Positions 1 to 10,416 of a stretch of DNA of 64,000 nt are shown piece after piece. The position numbers were made by a program, and so were the translations under genes. The DNA comes from Timema cristinae (taxonomy: Eukaryota > Arthropoda > Insecta > Phasmatodea > Timematidae): assembly GCA_039000515.1 (NCBI GenBank), contig JBCFYV010000012.1:31893397-31957396 (forward strand), written 5' to 3'. Each line of letters starts with the position of its first letter. Within the stretch, counting starts at the first letter, position 1. The notes under the pieces were generated by a model. It was not told the origin of the DNA. It saw only the letters and a program-made list of their open reading frames with translations, and did no database searches.

Positions 1-540
1 TTCAACATAAAGTTGTGGGAAATAAGAAGACAATGTATTTGTTCAGTTTTTTTAACGTGCACTTTCTAAACCCCTACTGATTATAACAGCACAGGGAAAT
101 TTCTATGAGGGAGAGAAAAAGGGGCCTATAAATTTTTGGGCCGGAAATGTATGGGTTCGAAACCTTTAACATGGGGTCCTTGATGAGCACTTTCCCCCCA
201 AGACCACCGAGGACGACAGAAAATAATAAGGTGGGAACTGTGTATTCTCTTTGTAGGGTTTGTACAATTCACATTCCTGGGGGAACACTGCAACTAACCC
301 TAAAAAGGGTTGCGTTGGAAGGGGATAGCAATTACTTCTAAATGCCCATATTTTTAAATCATTTTTTATATTTTGGGGGACGCAAGATTTTATTTTGTTC
401 AATACTTTTCATTATTATCTTTTTTTTAGTTTCCATTTGTTAAGCACTTTTTAAAATTTAGTCATGTACACCCTGAGAGTTTTTGTTAAAAAATTTTTAC
501 CTGTTTTTAAAATTTGAAGTAATTTTTAAGATGGTTAAGT
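1..540. other. Intergenic DNA with a degraded SINE tail at the left edge
   Basis: Positions about 52-95 resemble the reverse complement of the tail shared by SINE families C and D (TGCTGATATAATCAG-like, then an AAAGTGCACGTTAAA-like end). A tRNA B-box-like GGGTTCGAAAC lies near 150-160. The rest is AT-rich and has no gene I can support. Confidence 0.4.
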
Positions 541-555
541 CTGGTGATGCTGTAG

Positions 556-581
556 CGAGCCAGCACGCACATGCTGGCTCG
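556..581. repeat. Perfect 10-bp hairpin
   Basis: CGAGCCAGCA (556-565), a six-base loop, then its exact reverse complement TGCTGGCTCG (572-581). GC-rich in AT-rich surroundings. Function unknown. Confidence 0.6.
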
Positions 582-784
582 GGGCCAGCTCATCGAAACG
601 TGAGGTTTTGATTTTTGTATCCTAGTTTGTTCCCCCGTGCTCCACGTCTTACTATACGTCTGTATTATGTACACTAATGGCGTAGGGATGGGGAAGGTGG
701 CGCTTATAGAATATGTATATGCAATTGAGTAGAGGAAGAGTGGTAAATAATTTAGGCTAAAACAAACTACTTCAATAGTCTACA

Positions 785-935
785 ACCAGTTGGGGTTCGA
801 CCCTCAGCATTATCATCACCAGCAAACCGGACAAATCAAAACGTGATGTCTTCATCTGCGTGCCCACCGGCGCTGATATAGGGATATTTAGAGTGAACTT
901 TCTAAACACACCGATTATAGTATCACACGACTTAA
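785..935 (-). repeat. Degraded SINE remnants (families B and C/D), minus strand
   Basis: 790-850 matches, reversed, the family-B head (TCCGGTTTGCTGGTGATGA then a B-box GGGTCGAACCC). 885-930 matches, reversed, the family C/D tail (AGAAAGTTCACTCTAAATA). Both are partial. Confidence 0.45.
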
Positions 936-1102
936 AAAACTAAACTACCATTTGAACAGCACTTTGGCTGACTCCTAACCGATGATAGATTATCAGTCAT
1001 CTCGACAATCAAATTCGAGACCTTTAGTTAAGTTAGCAGACAAAACAAGCAGACTGCCATGCGTAAGTTTAAGCAAATAATTGCACCCGTTATAAATATA
1101 AA

Positions 1103-1163
1103 TTGCGTATAACCCGAACGGGTATAAGACGCGGTGCTAATAATAATAATAATAATAATATAT
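1103..1163 (+). repeat. 3' tail of SINE family A/B with a TAA microsatellite
   Basis: GCGTATAACCCGAACGGGT and AAGACGCGGTGC, followed by (TAA)n, match the tail of the longer copies at 7163-7488 and 25779-26075. The 5' part is missing. Confidence 0.65.
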
Positions 1164-2008
1164 AAATATAAATAATTATTATACGTCCCAAGAGGAAACT
1201 GCGTTCACCAAGTTTAATTTACTAGAAAATATTTTCTTATCTCGGACACCGCCAACTTTTATAATATATTTATTTAGCACCGAACCGGATAAATTATTTT
1301 TCGAAATTTTGGACAGTTATTTTAACCGAAAAAGTCGAATAGACCTGCTAATAAAATGGCACTCATGTATTAAGGAAGGACTACGTGTTTACCATACTTA
1401 GCAAAATCTTCACGAGATTTTTTATTGGCAAAACTTAAGTATTTTTCAAAACACACGTTTGCACATATTTCAAAATTGTTTACAACAGTTGTATTATATG
1501 TTTTGATAGTATAAAATACCCTGACTACATACATGACAACTTTAATAAACTTAGCTAAACAATTTGTTACTTTTTGATCACCAAACATGTCATTTAGCTT
1601 GGAGCTTCCTTTGATATATTATAGAAAAGTTTAAAACACGAATCAAGGATTTTTTTGTGAAGGCCTATGTGTGCACTGTTTAGTTTAATTCCGTCATTTA
1701 TTATAAAACAAACTAAAGGGAGTGATACAGACATGAACACACAGCATGGAATAAGTTTGTTTTCCCTTATAATGCCGGAACTCGACGTTCACATAGCGTG
1801 GTTTTAAATATAAGCCATCACGTTGCACTTAACTGTGTTGGCGTGACCTTCACTTAACGTTAGAGTTGTTCAGAGGAAAACTTTCAAGTTGCTTCACGTA
1901 AAGTGTACCATGTGTTCCGGTCAGCCATCGATGTTCTGAGCAACGTCGCTCGATAACACGACTATTTATACTGCGATTTAAACTGCTTTAGGATCCGCGT
2001 GGTAAGTA
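1164..2008. other. Intergenic DNA, no gene seen
   Basis: AT-rich. Open frames here are short, with no recognised motif, splice context or codon bias. Confidence 0.5.
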
Positions 2009-2253
2009 CAGTAGCCCCATGGCTTCTTTGGTGCTGACTGACAGCTCACAGTTGACAGCTGACGGCTTTGAAAAGTTACTAGACCAAATTATGTATCCCT
2101 ACGCCGAACCATATGATCTGCAAAAAACATGTGTTTAGCAGCTGTCACTTCTGACAGTCAAAATTTAGGTATATACCTATATAGACTGTATTAGTATTGT
2201 CAGAAGTCAGCTGTGAGCTGTTGATAAGCACCAAAGAAGCCATGGGGCTACTG
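2009..2253. mobile_element. Tc1/mariner-type MITE with TA target duplication
   Basis: A 27-bp terminal inverted repeat begins CAGTAGCCCCATGGCTTCTT at 2009, and its exact reverse complement ends at 2253. TA lies directly outside each end (2007-2008 and 2254-2255). Similarity continues inward through a GACAGCTCACAG-like stretch. CAGT ends and a TA duplication are typical of Tc1/mariner. The 245-bp element has no coding capacity. Confidence 0.85.
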
Positions 2254-2255
2254 TA

Positions 2256-2432
2256 GGTTGGGTAGCATAGTTGCCACATAGAGGGAGGGAGTTTGCGCTA
2301 CTACAATGCACACATACTCAGTGACTGTGAAGAAATCTGACAACGTGCATCGGTTGCTATGACAACTACCCTTCACGGATTGGTCGAGAATGTCAAGAGC
2401 ATCCCCTCCCTCTACGGCTGTGCTAACCTTAA
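2256..2432. mobile_element. Possible second small inverted-repeat element
   Basis: GGTTGGGTAGCATAG...TAGAGGGAGGGA at the left is mirrored by TCCCCTCCCTCTACGGCTGTGCTAACCTTA at the right with mismatches, a MITE-like shape of about 175 bp. It abuts the mariner-type MITE on its left. No clear target duplication. Confidence 0.4.
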
Positions 2433-3095
2433 TCCTAAATCAGTTTCAAACGCAGTGTAGTACTTAATTTGTAAATTGTATAATACTCGTATCAAACTAC
2501 AAAGCTAGCAACACCATATTACAATGATCCATTAACAATATAAATATTCAAAAATATATATATGGCCCGAGTCTTGCAAGCACCATCACCTTATACGATG
2601 CACAACATTTTATTCTATTGCTCCACTAGGTTTCTATTGCAAGTATTTGAAGCCTAATATGCTTGCTTCCATGTTGGTGAACAATTTGCTTACAGACACT
2701 TCAATTTCATGACTTGTGTTATGTTCGAGTTACGTGAACGTTAAGTTGATCATGATATCGGCATAAAATAAAAAAAATGAAGTTTAACGTTACTGTGAAG
2801 GCAGTGACACCCGTTCAGCAACCCGCCATGCATGAATTAAGAGAGACGAAATGGGCTGATTGATATACAACCTTACAACAGCGAACACAGCTCTCGGCCT
2901 AGCTAGCATGTGTCGTACCTATAGCAAGAGAGATACATCAGATAATCCGGATCCACCATCTTGAATAGTTTAAATATCCTGTTTCGATGACGCTCACATA
3001 TTGACATGTCCTCCACCCGCCCTCTATGGGCAAATGACGTACTGTCAAATAGGATAGCTACAAACAAAAACAAAACATATTGATCACAATCATCA

Positions 3096-3292
3096 CATCC
3101 GCATCAGCGGGGCACGCGGACAAAGGTGTAAATCTCTTCTAGTCTGGTTCGCCGGATATGACTAGGAGGCCGGGGTTCGTATCTAGGCCAGGTGATTTCT
3201 TAGTATATTTACAAACAAATGCAGGGACATTTTAATGTTTACTCTACCTTCCTCATTCCTACCCCATTAACCTAATTAAATGCGAATAGACC
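3096..3292 (+). repeat. SINE family B (variant), tRNA-derived
   Basis: Head GCATCAGCGGGGCACGCGG, TCTGGTTCGCCGGATATGAC and a B-box-like GGGGTTCGTATC. The tail CTTCCTCATTCCTACCCCAT matches other family-B copies. The 3' end is truncated against the next SINE. Confidence 0.65.
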
Positions 3293-3297
3293 AACAT

Positions 3298-3540
3298 CGG
3301 TGGCCACATGATCTAAGGCACCATTATAGTGTTAAGACTATACTGTCGACCACAGGGAGATTAAGGTTTGAATTCAAACCGAGTGTACTGAGGATGGGTT
3401 TTACAAAATAGTTTCCAACCCTACCTCCACGCAAAGGCGGGTACACTTCCTCTAAATTTAACTTTCCTAATCCCTAACTCATTTAGCGTATTTAGTACAT
3501 GTGCGTTTAAACTGAAGAGGTAGTAAGACGCGCTGCAAAA
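3298..3540 (+). repeat. SINE family B, nearly complete
   Basis: A-box-like GTGGCCACATGATCTAAGGC, B-box-like GGTTTGAATTC, a body with ATAGTTTCCAACCCTACCTC and CACGCAAAGGCGGGTACAC, and the tail GGTAGTAAGACGCGCTGC. Pol III-type SINE of about 243 bp. It sits immediately after another copy. Confidence 0.75.
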
Positions 3541-4109
3541 TTAAATATATAAGGGTCGAATGGGGGCTATTGGCCAACCCCAAACGGGCGGACCGAGGAA
3601 AACTGTTCATCCGTACCTTCCCACTCGCACCCTTCCCCCTTCCCAAACCATCAAGTCAATACTGACCTAGTTTCACTTATTACTTCCCTCATTTTGTCTT
3701 AAGTAATTAACGGATTCGCCACCGGACAGGGTTTAAAAAGAAAATTAAATCTGTTTTTAACAGAAATCTTTAACTTTCTTTTCGCATCTAGGGTGTGTGT
3801 GAATGTTATGTTTCAAATCTTGTGTTTAAGTCACTTTCATATGTGATGTCAAATGTGTGTTCATTAGCCGTGATCTCTCAGGTGTTTGTTCCTTGTCATA
3901 AGAGAAAACAATTGTTCCAAGGAGTAAACATTTTGTACACCAATCTCACTTGCTAGATTTTCCCAAATAATGTCCAATTTTCAAATGGTATGATTTATAT
4001 CGATGCAATACTTCCATGTTTATATTCAAATGAATCGGGCCGCATTGCATGTTGGTTCATCAAAAAGATCTACGGGTCGCATTGAATCGTGGATCAGGCC
4101 ACACAGGTT

Positions 4110-4460
4110 TGACATGTCTGATCTATATTATCACTTTTGCAATAGACTACCCTACCAATGGCAGGGAAATCGTGGTTAAAATCTTGGCCGGGTGTACTGA
4201 GAGTGGATTTTCTTACATGGTTTTCCACTCTTTCTTCATGCAAATGCCGGTAAACTTCTTCTTAAATCAACCTCCCTTATCTCTAGCACATTTGCTTACG
4301 GAGGTTTTCACTGTTGTTTTATTATTCTCTCTTCATGATAATGGGTAAGATGGAAAGAAAGGGTGAATTTTTTCCAAGCCACCCGCTTCATCCCTAACCC
4401 CTTAGATTAAGTATTTTCTACCCCTTGAAAAAATTAAAAACTGTAGCAAGGCGTGCTAAA
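4110..4460 (+). repeat. Degraded SINE family B
   Basis: GCAATAGACTACCCTACCAATG, a GGGTGTACTGAGAGTGGAT block, TGGTTTTCCACTCTTTCTTC and TGCAAATGCCGGTAAAC follow the family-B body in order. A tail-like CATCCCTAACCCCTTAG comes near 4388. The copy is diverged and interrupted. Confidence 0.5.
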
Positions 4461-5119
4461 GTACATTCACCACCCGAGTTTACTTGGATGAGGGCTTAAA
4501 AAGTTACTAGAAATAGTCTATAATATATCATTACGCCAAAAGCTGACAATCACTCACTTTGGATAGCTAATGAAGACATGGTAATATATGAATGTATTGT
4601 TAACCACAGTAATTTAGGCCAATATTATTTATATTTATTTTATGTCGGCCAGAAAGCTTATTAATCGTTTTATTCCACTTGAAAAAATATTATTCAAATC
4701 ACTTTCACAAAAGGCGACCGAAGAATTTAAACAATGTGATTGATCATGACGCAAACAGTTTATTTACAATGGTACACCCATGCAGTTGATGAAAATATTT
4801 TATTCAGTTAAATATTTCAAAATATGATAAAATAATCATAAAATAATTTATTATTATTAAATAAATTACAAATATATTTTCTTTTCCAAGTTAGTACGAA
4901 GCCTATATTAAAAAGTATTAATTAACGATATTATTTCGGATTGGATAACAAGAAATTATTAAAAGTAATGAAATAGTATGGAAAAACTTAAGTTTACGTT
5001 ATTTTTTTGTAAAATAACATGTAATTAAAAAACTTATCATCTATAATAAAACAGTGAGCTTTTACAAGTTTTGGCAACCCAAAACCTAAACATAAGATTT
5101 TTCAACTTCCATTCGGAAG

Positions 5120-5124
<5 letters not shown>

Positions 5125-5209
<85 letters not shown>
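5125..5209. repeat. (TA)n microsatellite
   Basis: About 85 bp of uninterrupted alternating T and A. Confidence 0.97.
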
Positions 5210-5213
<4 letters not shown>

Positions 5214-5530
5214 GTGTGACAGTTTAAACCATGGATATGTACTTTGGAATCACTCTTGCCAATATAAGAATGGAACTCATAGGGTTAAGCATTTCCACAA
5301 ACAAGAGTGTATACACGACTCTTGTGAGCTCTGGACTACGCATGTGCAACATGTCGCAAAGCGCACCGAAGCGCGCGAGCAAAAGAGGGTAAGAGGGTCG
5401 GTTACCACTCTGGAGTGTGGTTGGTTACTCGTTACATTGTGAGACTGGGACACCGAGCACAATAAAGCCATTTCCTCCACTACTGCATATCCCTTTGTCT
5501 CTGTGGTCAGGGTAGTGGGTAGTCTTAAAT
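5210..5530 (+). mobile_element. Unclassified, possibly LTR-derived segment
   Basis: Less AT-rich than its flanks, with CACAATAAAGCCATTTCCTC (a polyadenylation-type signal in an LTR-like setting) near 5459. No paired copy, primer-binding site or coding region seen. LTR origin is only a guess. Confidence 0.2.
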
Positions 5531-6470
5531 ATATTTTAATATGCTAGCTATTTATTAATTCTTAGATATTTTAAATTGTGTGCAATTTTTTTTATCACTG
5601 CGTCTTACCACCTGTTAATAATTACTCTAACGGGGTAGGGGTGAGTAGGGAAGCATTTAAGAGGTAATCTACCCGCATTTGCATGGAAGGAGAGTGTAAT
5701 GACCATGTTTTGGGCCCGTTCAGTTATTTGAAAAGTCATGGATAAAGTATATATTTTTCTTTAAAGAAAAGTATGTAAATTTTCCTCTCAATACTTTATC
5801 TATGGATGACCAGGCAAAATTGAGCGTGTCTTTTTTCAGTACAAAATTCTAAATTCAAATTATATATATATATATTATTAAAATCATTTTAATTGATTAT
5901 TATTTATTTCAATGTGTTTTAAGCCCATAAGGCATTTTCAGAAGTAAATTCAAATACATTACGTATTAAACCTTGTTTTGTTAAAAGTTTTTTCCGTTCC
6001 ATTCAAAAATGCGGTGATGAGTTGGCCAGGTTTTATGTCAAACAGTATTAGGACAACCAATAAGAATCTAGCTTTAATAACATCAGACTGCCAAGAGCTC
6101 TCTTAATGGTTGGTTTAGAACTAAAGAGTATGGGTCCAAGAAGCAAGGGGTAGGTCAAATATTAGGGGCAGGAGAAGCTTCTACGAGGCTCTCTCCGCGT
6201 TGGTTGTCACACAAATAGAATCTGTGTCAGTGCAATGTAAAACGTTTAATTATAAAAGTGATTTTTTTAATAAATAGTGCATTCATGTTAAACTCAACTA
6301 GCCTTGGAAGGTATTAAAACAAAATCCCCAAGAATCTATAGTGGGTGAGGCATAACATTATAATAATTATCACCCGACCTTGTGCTAACTGCACAGTACA
6401 ATAATCAGCACCCCAAGATGAACGAGTAAGGCATGTTAGACGTGAACATATCAATTGGCTCCCTAACTGT
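5531..6470. other. Intergenic DNA, no gene seen
   Basis: AT-rich, with a short (TA)n near 5863-5876. A tail-like GTCTTACCACCTGTTAAT near 5603 may be a reversed A/B SINE remnant. Nothing else recognised. Confidence 0.4.
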
Positions 6471-6477
6471 GGGGCGT

Positions 6478-6634
6478 GGCAACGAAAACGTCATTAGAGT
6501 ACGAAACCATTTAGGGAAAACTACCCTCAGCGGATCCGACCGGGGTTCGAACCCCGATATCCTCGTCATCGGCAAACCAGTTTAACACAAAAGAGTGACG
6601 ACTTAGATCACTAGGCCACTGAAGTGGCTTTTAT
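6478..6634 (-). repeat. SINE family B, 5' part, minus strand
   Basis: Reverse complement reads CACTTCAGTGGCCTAGTGAT, GTTTGCCGATGACGAGGA and the B-box GGGGTTCGAACCCCGG, then ATGGTTTCGTACTC. The 3' body and tail are missing. Confidence 0.7.
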
Positions 6635-7162
6635 TTCCATTCCTTTATTAGAAAACAATTACCACTCTTAATTATGTTTTTGTTTTTATATTTACAGAGG
6701 AAAATAATCAAGTTTTTAGAAATACATAATTGAATATTAATCTTATATTTGAAAAGTGGGGGAGCTAAGTAGGGGCTGCTTTACAGTATAGGTATTTGGT
6801 AAAGCTTTCTAAAAGGTCACCCCTATTACAGCGGCTCCGGACGTTCCTGTTCGAAAGCCCCCGTCTTCAGAACTGAACTGATAATTAGGATGAAGTGTAT
6901 GAGGGGAGGGGACGCACCCCAGATGGTGGCAACCCTGTCAGATTGGCAAGAGAGGGAAAGGTCAATGATGATGAGTCCCGATTCGCGTACGAGGAGAGGG
7001 TATAGGCTCAAATGTTACACTTTCCCTCAAAGTACGCTGTATATACCCTATCTACGGTAGGAATGTAGGTGACAGCTAGAAGAAAATTCTTTATTGCAAA
7101 ACATTGCTTTAGAGTCGCTAATGTAGACATAAGTATTATTCTCTAAATAATACTATATTATC

Positions 7163-7203
<41 letters not shown>

Positions 7204-7488
7204 GCGCCGCGTCTTACTACCCGTTCGGGGTATACTTACGCTAATGTGTAATGGTAGGGTGATTGTGAGATGAAATGGAGGACCTACAGTTTAACGTGGG
7301 ATCCGAACCACGGTGGAGGCCTGGCATTCCACACATTCACAAGATATGATCAATACACGTCTTGTCAGAGGAGAAGGAAAGGTTTGGTAATCAGATAAAT
7401 CTGTGCCGGGACTGAGAATTGAACCCCGGACCCCTAGCACAGAAGTCTGACATCTTACCCCTAGACCGCCAGGTCAACTTATTATTAA
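7163..7488 (-). repeat. SINE family A, near full length, minus strand, with (TTA)n tail
   Basis: Reverse complement: a tRNA-like head GACCTGGCGGTCTAGGGGTA, CAGACTTCTGTGCTAGGGGT, the B-box GGGTTCAATTC, a middle block with GTGGAATGCCAGGCC, and the tail CCCGAACGGGTAGTAAGACG ending in a (TAA)n run at 7163-7202. This is one of the clearest copies of the family. Confidence 0.85.
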
Positions 7489-7957
7489 TCAAAAGTGTTC
7501 ATAAACGCTTCTAATATTATTTAAGGATTACTGTATAGTTAGCTTTTTCATAACTTATTGAAATAACATAAAATATTAATACATCTATTATGTTTTTTGT
7601 TTCGAGGTTGTGGAAACAAGATATAATATTATAGTCAATGAATTAATAAATTAAAAACTAGGCCTATTATATTCACACTTGTATCTTCTTATAACTGGGC
7701 ACCGAAATATTTTTATATAGGTTTATATAATTCAAATAAAGAGTCATTTAAATTATTAGTTTCATAATAAAATGTTTTTATTAAAGTGACAGCAACTGTA
7801 TATCACATGGTTTGGCGTATGGATACATGAGAGTATATTTGGTAACTATTGGTAATTGTCAGTTATCACCCCTCCTATAGCGAATGAACTTAATACCAGC
7901 GTGGCATCAAATAATCGATTACCTCGAAATTCAGTACAGTCGAACTGCGATAGCAAT

Positions 7958-8197
7958 AACACGCATCAGTGGGCACATAGTTTGGTCTGGTTTTTAGAGT
8001 GGCGAGGAGGTCGGGGTTCAAATCTAGATCGGCTGTTTTGAGGGGGTTTTTTCTTCCAAAATTGTTTTACGCTTTCTTATTATGCAAATGCGAGTAAGTT
8101 TCCTCAAAATGTTGCCTTCCTCATTCCTACCCCATTAGTGTAAATATGCGTATAATCCGGATGGGGAGTAAGATTCCGTGCACAAAAAACTCAAACT
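7958..8197 (+). repeat. SINE family B (variant)
   Basis: Head CATCAGTGGGCACATAGTTT, B-box GGGGTTCAAATC, body TTATGCAAATGCGAGTAAGT, tail CCTCATTCCTACCCCATTAG and ATAATCCGGATGGGGAGTAA. Confidence 0.75.
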
Positions 8198-8410
8198 CAT
8201 TAATCAACTTTTAATTTACTAAAACGCTTTAACCATGTGTTCTGCAACAGTAAATTTTGACAGAGGGTATGAATTTTGACAGATGTACAATGAATATAAA
8301 TATATAGGCCTAATCACTTTTTTTCAGTGTTTGATATGCAATATTTTTATCTTCCAAAACTCGCACTGGTGAGCACGAGATCTTAGGCACTAAGCCCACA
8401 CACTATTGTA

Positions 8411-8727
8411 TTGGTCTACCACGGTGGTCTTGGGGTAAAGTGCTTGTCTCAATACCCGATGTTTGGGAGTTCAAATCCGGTCGGGGGCAACGGATTTTTC
8501 TTGAGCGATAAAAATCCGTAGTACATCTTCCTTCGGAGAGGAAGTAAAGCCGGTCCCATGTCGATTGTGGCACGTAAAAGATCCCTGGAAAGTATGTGAA
8601 AATACCTTTCCTGGCAAAATTGATGCGCCTTTTCGCTGTTGCACGTGAAAATTCTCGTGTGCTGATATGAGTCAGTTCAGAAAGTGCACGTTAAATACCT
8701 CAAATAAATAATAACAATAATATAGTG
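8411..8727 (+). repeat. SINE family C, full length
   Basis: tRNA-like head GGTCTTGGGGTAAAGTGCTT, B-box GGAGTTCAAATCC, a conserved core (ATTTTTCTTGAGCGATAAAA; TCCCATGTCGATTGTGGCAC; TGAAAATACCTTTCCTGGCA) and the tail CAGAAAGTGCACGTTAAATA followed by AAATAAATAATAA. A second copy lies at 34030-34333. Confidence 0.85.
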
Positions 8728-10090
8728 TGGTAGGGAGGGAGGGTTAGTTGCACACGAAGAGCGAGCGCGACAGACTACTGATAGTGCTGCCAACTTCATA
8801 AGTCAAACAATACGTTTTAAGAATGTTTCTTCTACCTAGGGAGGCCTACCTCTCCACGCGACGAAGAAGCTACTTACCCCTTCTTCCATCAGTTGGTTTA
8901 CTGTCATCGATTCTCCAGGGTAATGACTCTACGTATACAGCCACCAATTCATAAGGATAGGGCAGAGGGGAGGAGAGGGAGGGGGGGAGAGGAGGTGTCA
9001 GTTACAGAGAATATCAGAGGACGGCTGAATGTGTAATGAGTTTTTCATCCATCCTCTTCCTCTAAAACCAGAGCAACACACGGATACTATATTTTCAGAC
9101 ATATTGAAGCGTTTCTGCTTTACGGGTCCCTGCGTTGTGCGCCAATTGAAGTGTTATTGAATATTATTGCTTACGTTGGCCGCTAATTATGATGTTTTGG
9201 ACGTCGTCTCTCTCCGCGTCGTTCGATGAATTATGGATCTGGTTCGTCACGTTGGGCGTCGATTGAAGTTATACCGTTTAGTTAGCTGATAATTGCCCCG
9301 TGGTCGAGCACTAATTAAACCGGTCCGGTATTTTGATGTGGTGAGTTAATTGGTATTTATAGCCCCGTGATCAAGCGCCAATTAAAGAGTTATTGGTGAT
9401 TTAAATATTGTATAATTAATACACACTTATTATGTTGACATGTTTTTATTTCTAAATCTCAGTTTATTTCTAGAGAAAATAGATCATGTCGAAATATATA
9501 CGCGGCCTATTGTATGATCGTAAGGATCGCGGACAGGTGCTCAAGTTCCGAGTGGTTCAAGGACTGTACGCCAAGTGACTAGTGCCTAGTGAGTTCTGAG
9601 CAGTACTGCCCTTACATTGCACCATCCTTTGTATATATCCATTGCTCATGGAAGCTTCGAGAAGGTTTAGTTTAGAAAAACAAAATACAAGACAAAAATA
9701 TCTCGATGTCACTAGAAGGTCCGAGAGCCGGAAACTGACTCAAGTTACTTTTTAAAATCTCTATTCGAACTTTCCAGAAGAGGAAGTTATTATTTAAAAA
9801 TCTTATATTGTCATATTGACTCGGCTAACGTCACGTGCGTGACGTCACTGATCAGTGGCTTTTGCCTTCTTAGAAGAAGAAGTGCTTTAAGCGCCATGTA
9901 ATAGATTATAATTTAAATGAAATAAGATACGTTTATAAAATTAGTACAATATTATTGTCAATGCTCTCACATATTCTTTAGGGGCAAAACAATAACATTA
10001 CAATATGTGTAGAGCCCAAAGTTTGGATATGGCTGTTAGTGTTTGTGGAGAACATGTAATTGACCCGCACAGAAACTCTTTCTGGTTGTT
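8728..10090. other. Intergenic DNA, mildly GC-richer, no gene seen
   Basis: No exon or element could be assigned. Related phrases recur near 9290-9390 (GCCCCGTGGTCGAGC and GCCCCGTGATCAAGC, each followed by AATTAAA), suggesting an old local duplication. A CRE/E-box palindrome lies at 9828-9845. Confidence 0.4.
9828..9845. promoter_or_regulatory. CRE/E-box palindrome
   Basis: ACGTCACG, TG, CGTGACGT: 8-bp perfect arms holding an E-box core CACGTG and TGACGTCA. These are sites bound by bZIP and bHLH factors in animals. No promoter is evident nearby, so it may be chance. Confidence 0.3.
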
Positions 10091-10092
10091 TT

Positions 10093-10262
10093 TTTCGCAC
10101 CATGTTTTACTACACGTCCTGTCCATACGCAATGTACACAAGCGAATGTGGAAGAAGTGAAGAAGGTTTAAGATTAAATGTGTTTGCATTTGCGTGAAGG
10201 CAGAGTGGGAAACTATTTTTTTTAAATCTCCATCAGTAGACCCGGTCCACAGAAAAATAATA
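10093..10262 (-). repeat. SINE family B, 3' part, minus strand
   Basis: Reverse complement contains AATAGTTTCCCACTCTGCCT, TCACGCAAATGCAAACAC and a tail ending GTAGTAAAACATGGTGCG. The tRNA head is missing. Confidence 0.65.
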
Positions 10263-10296
10263 TACCCAGACACTCAACCTCTAGGTTAAAATGGTT

Positions 10297-10416
10297 GCGC
10301 TCCTTTTGGCAGCTTGAGTCCTTCAACACTAGGATCGCTACGTTCAGTCCTATCATCACCCAGAAGTGACACTAGCGAAGCCAGTGTTGAAGGACTCAAG
10401 CTGGCAAAAGGAGCGC
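10297..10416. repeat. Foldback (long inverted repeat) element
   Basis: Arms 10297-10330 and 10383-10416 are 34 bp with one mismatch (outer sequence GCGCTCCTTTTG). Weaker pairing continues inward (TCGCTA against TAGCGA). A compact 120-bp hairpin, like a MITE or foldback element. Confidence 0.85.

Noticed and set aside
1370..1588. Minus-strand 72-codon frame
   Set aside because: No family recognised, no splice or promoter context; compatible with chance in AT-rich DNA.
5071..5442. 123-codon frame with a long Ile-Tyr run
   Set aside because: Created by translating the (TA)n microsatellite.
5210..5530. Endogenous retrovirus or full LTR element
   Set aside because: No gag, pol or env reading and no second LTR. 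Only a possible LTR-like AATAAA context.
7163..7202. CRISPR or satellite array
   Set aside because: The (TTA)n run is the tail of a SINE. No spacer-repeat structure occurs in the window.
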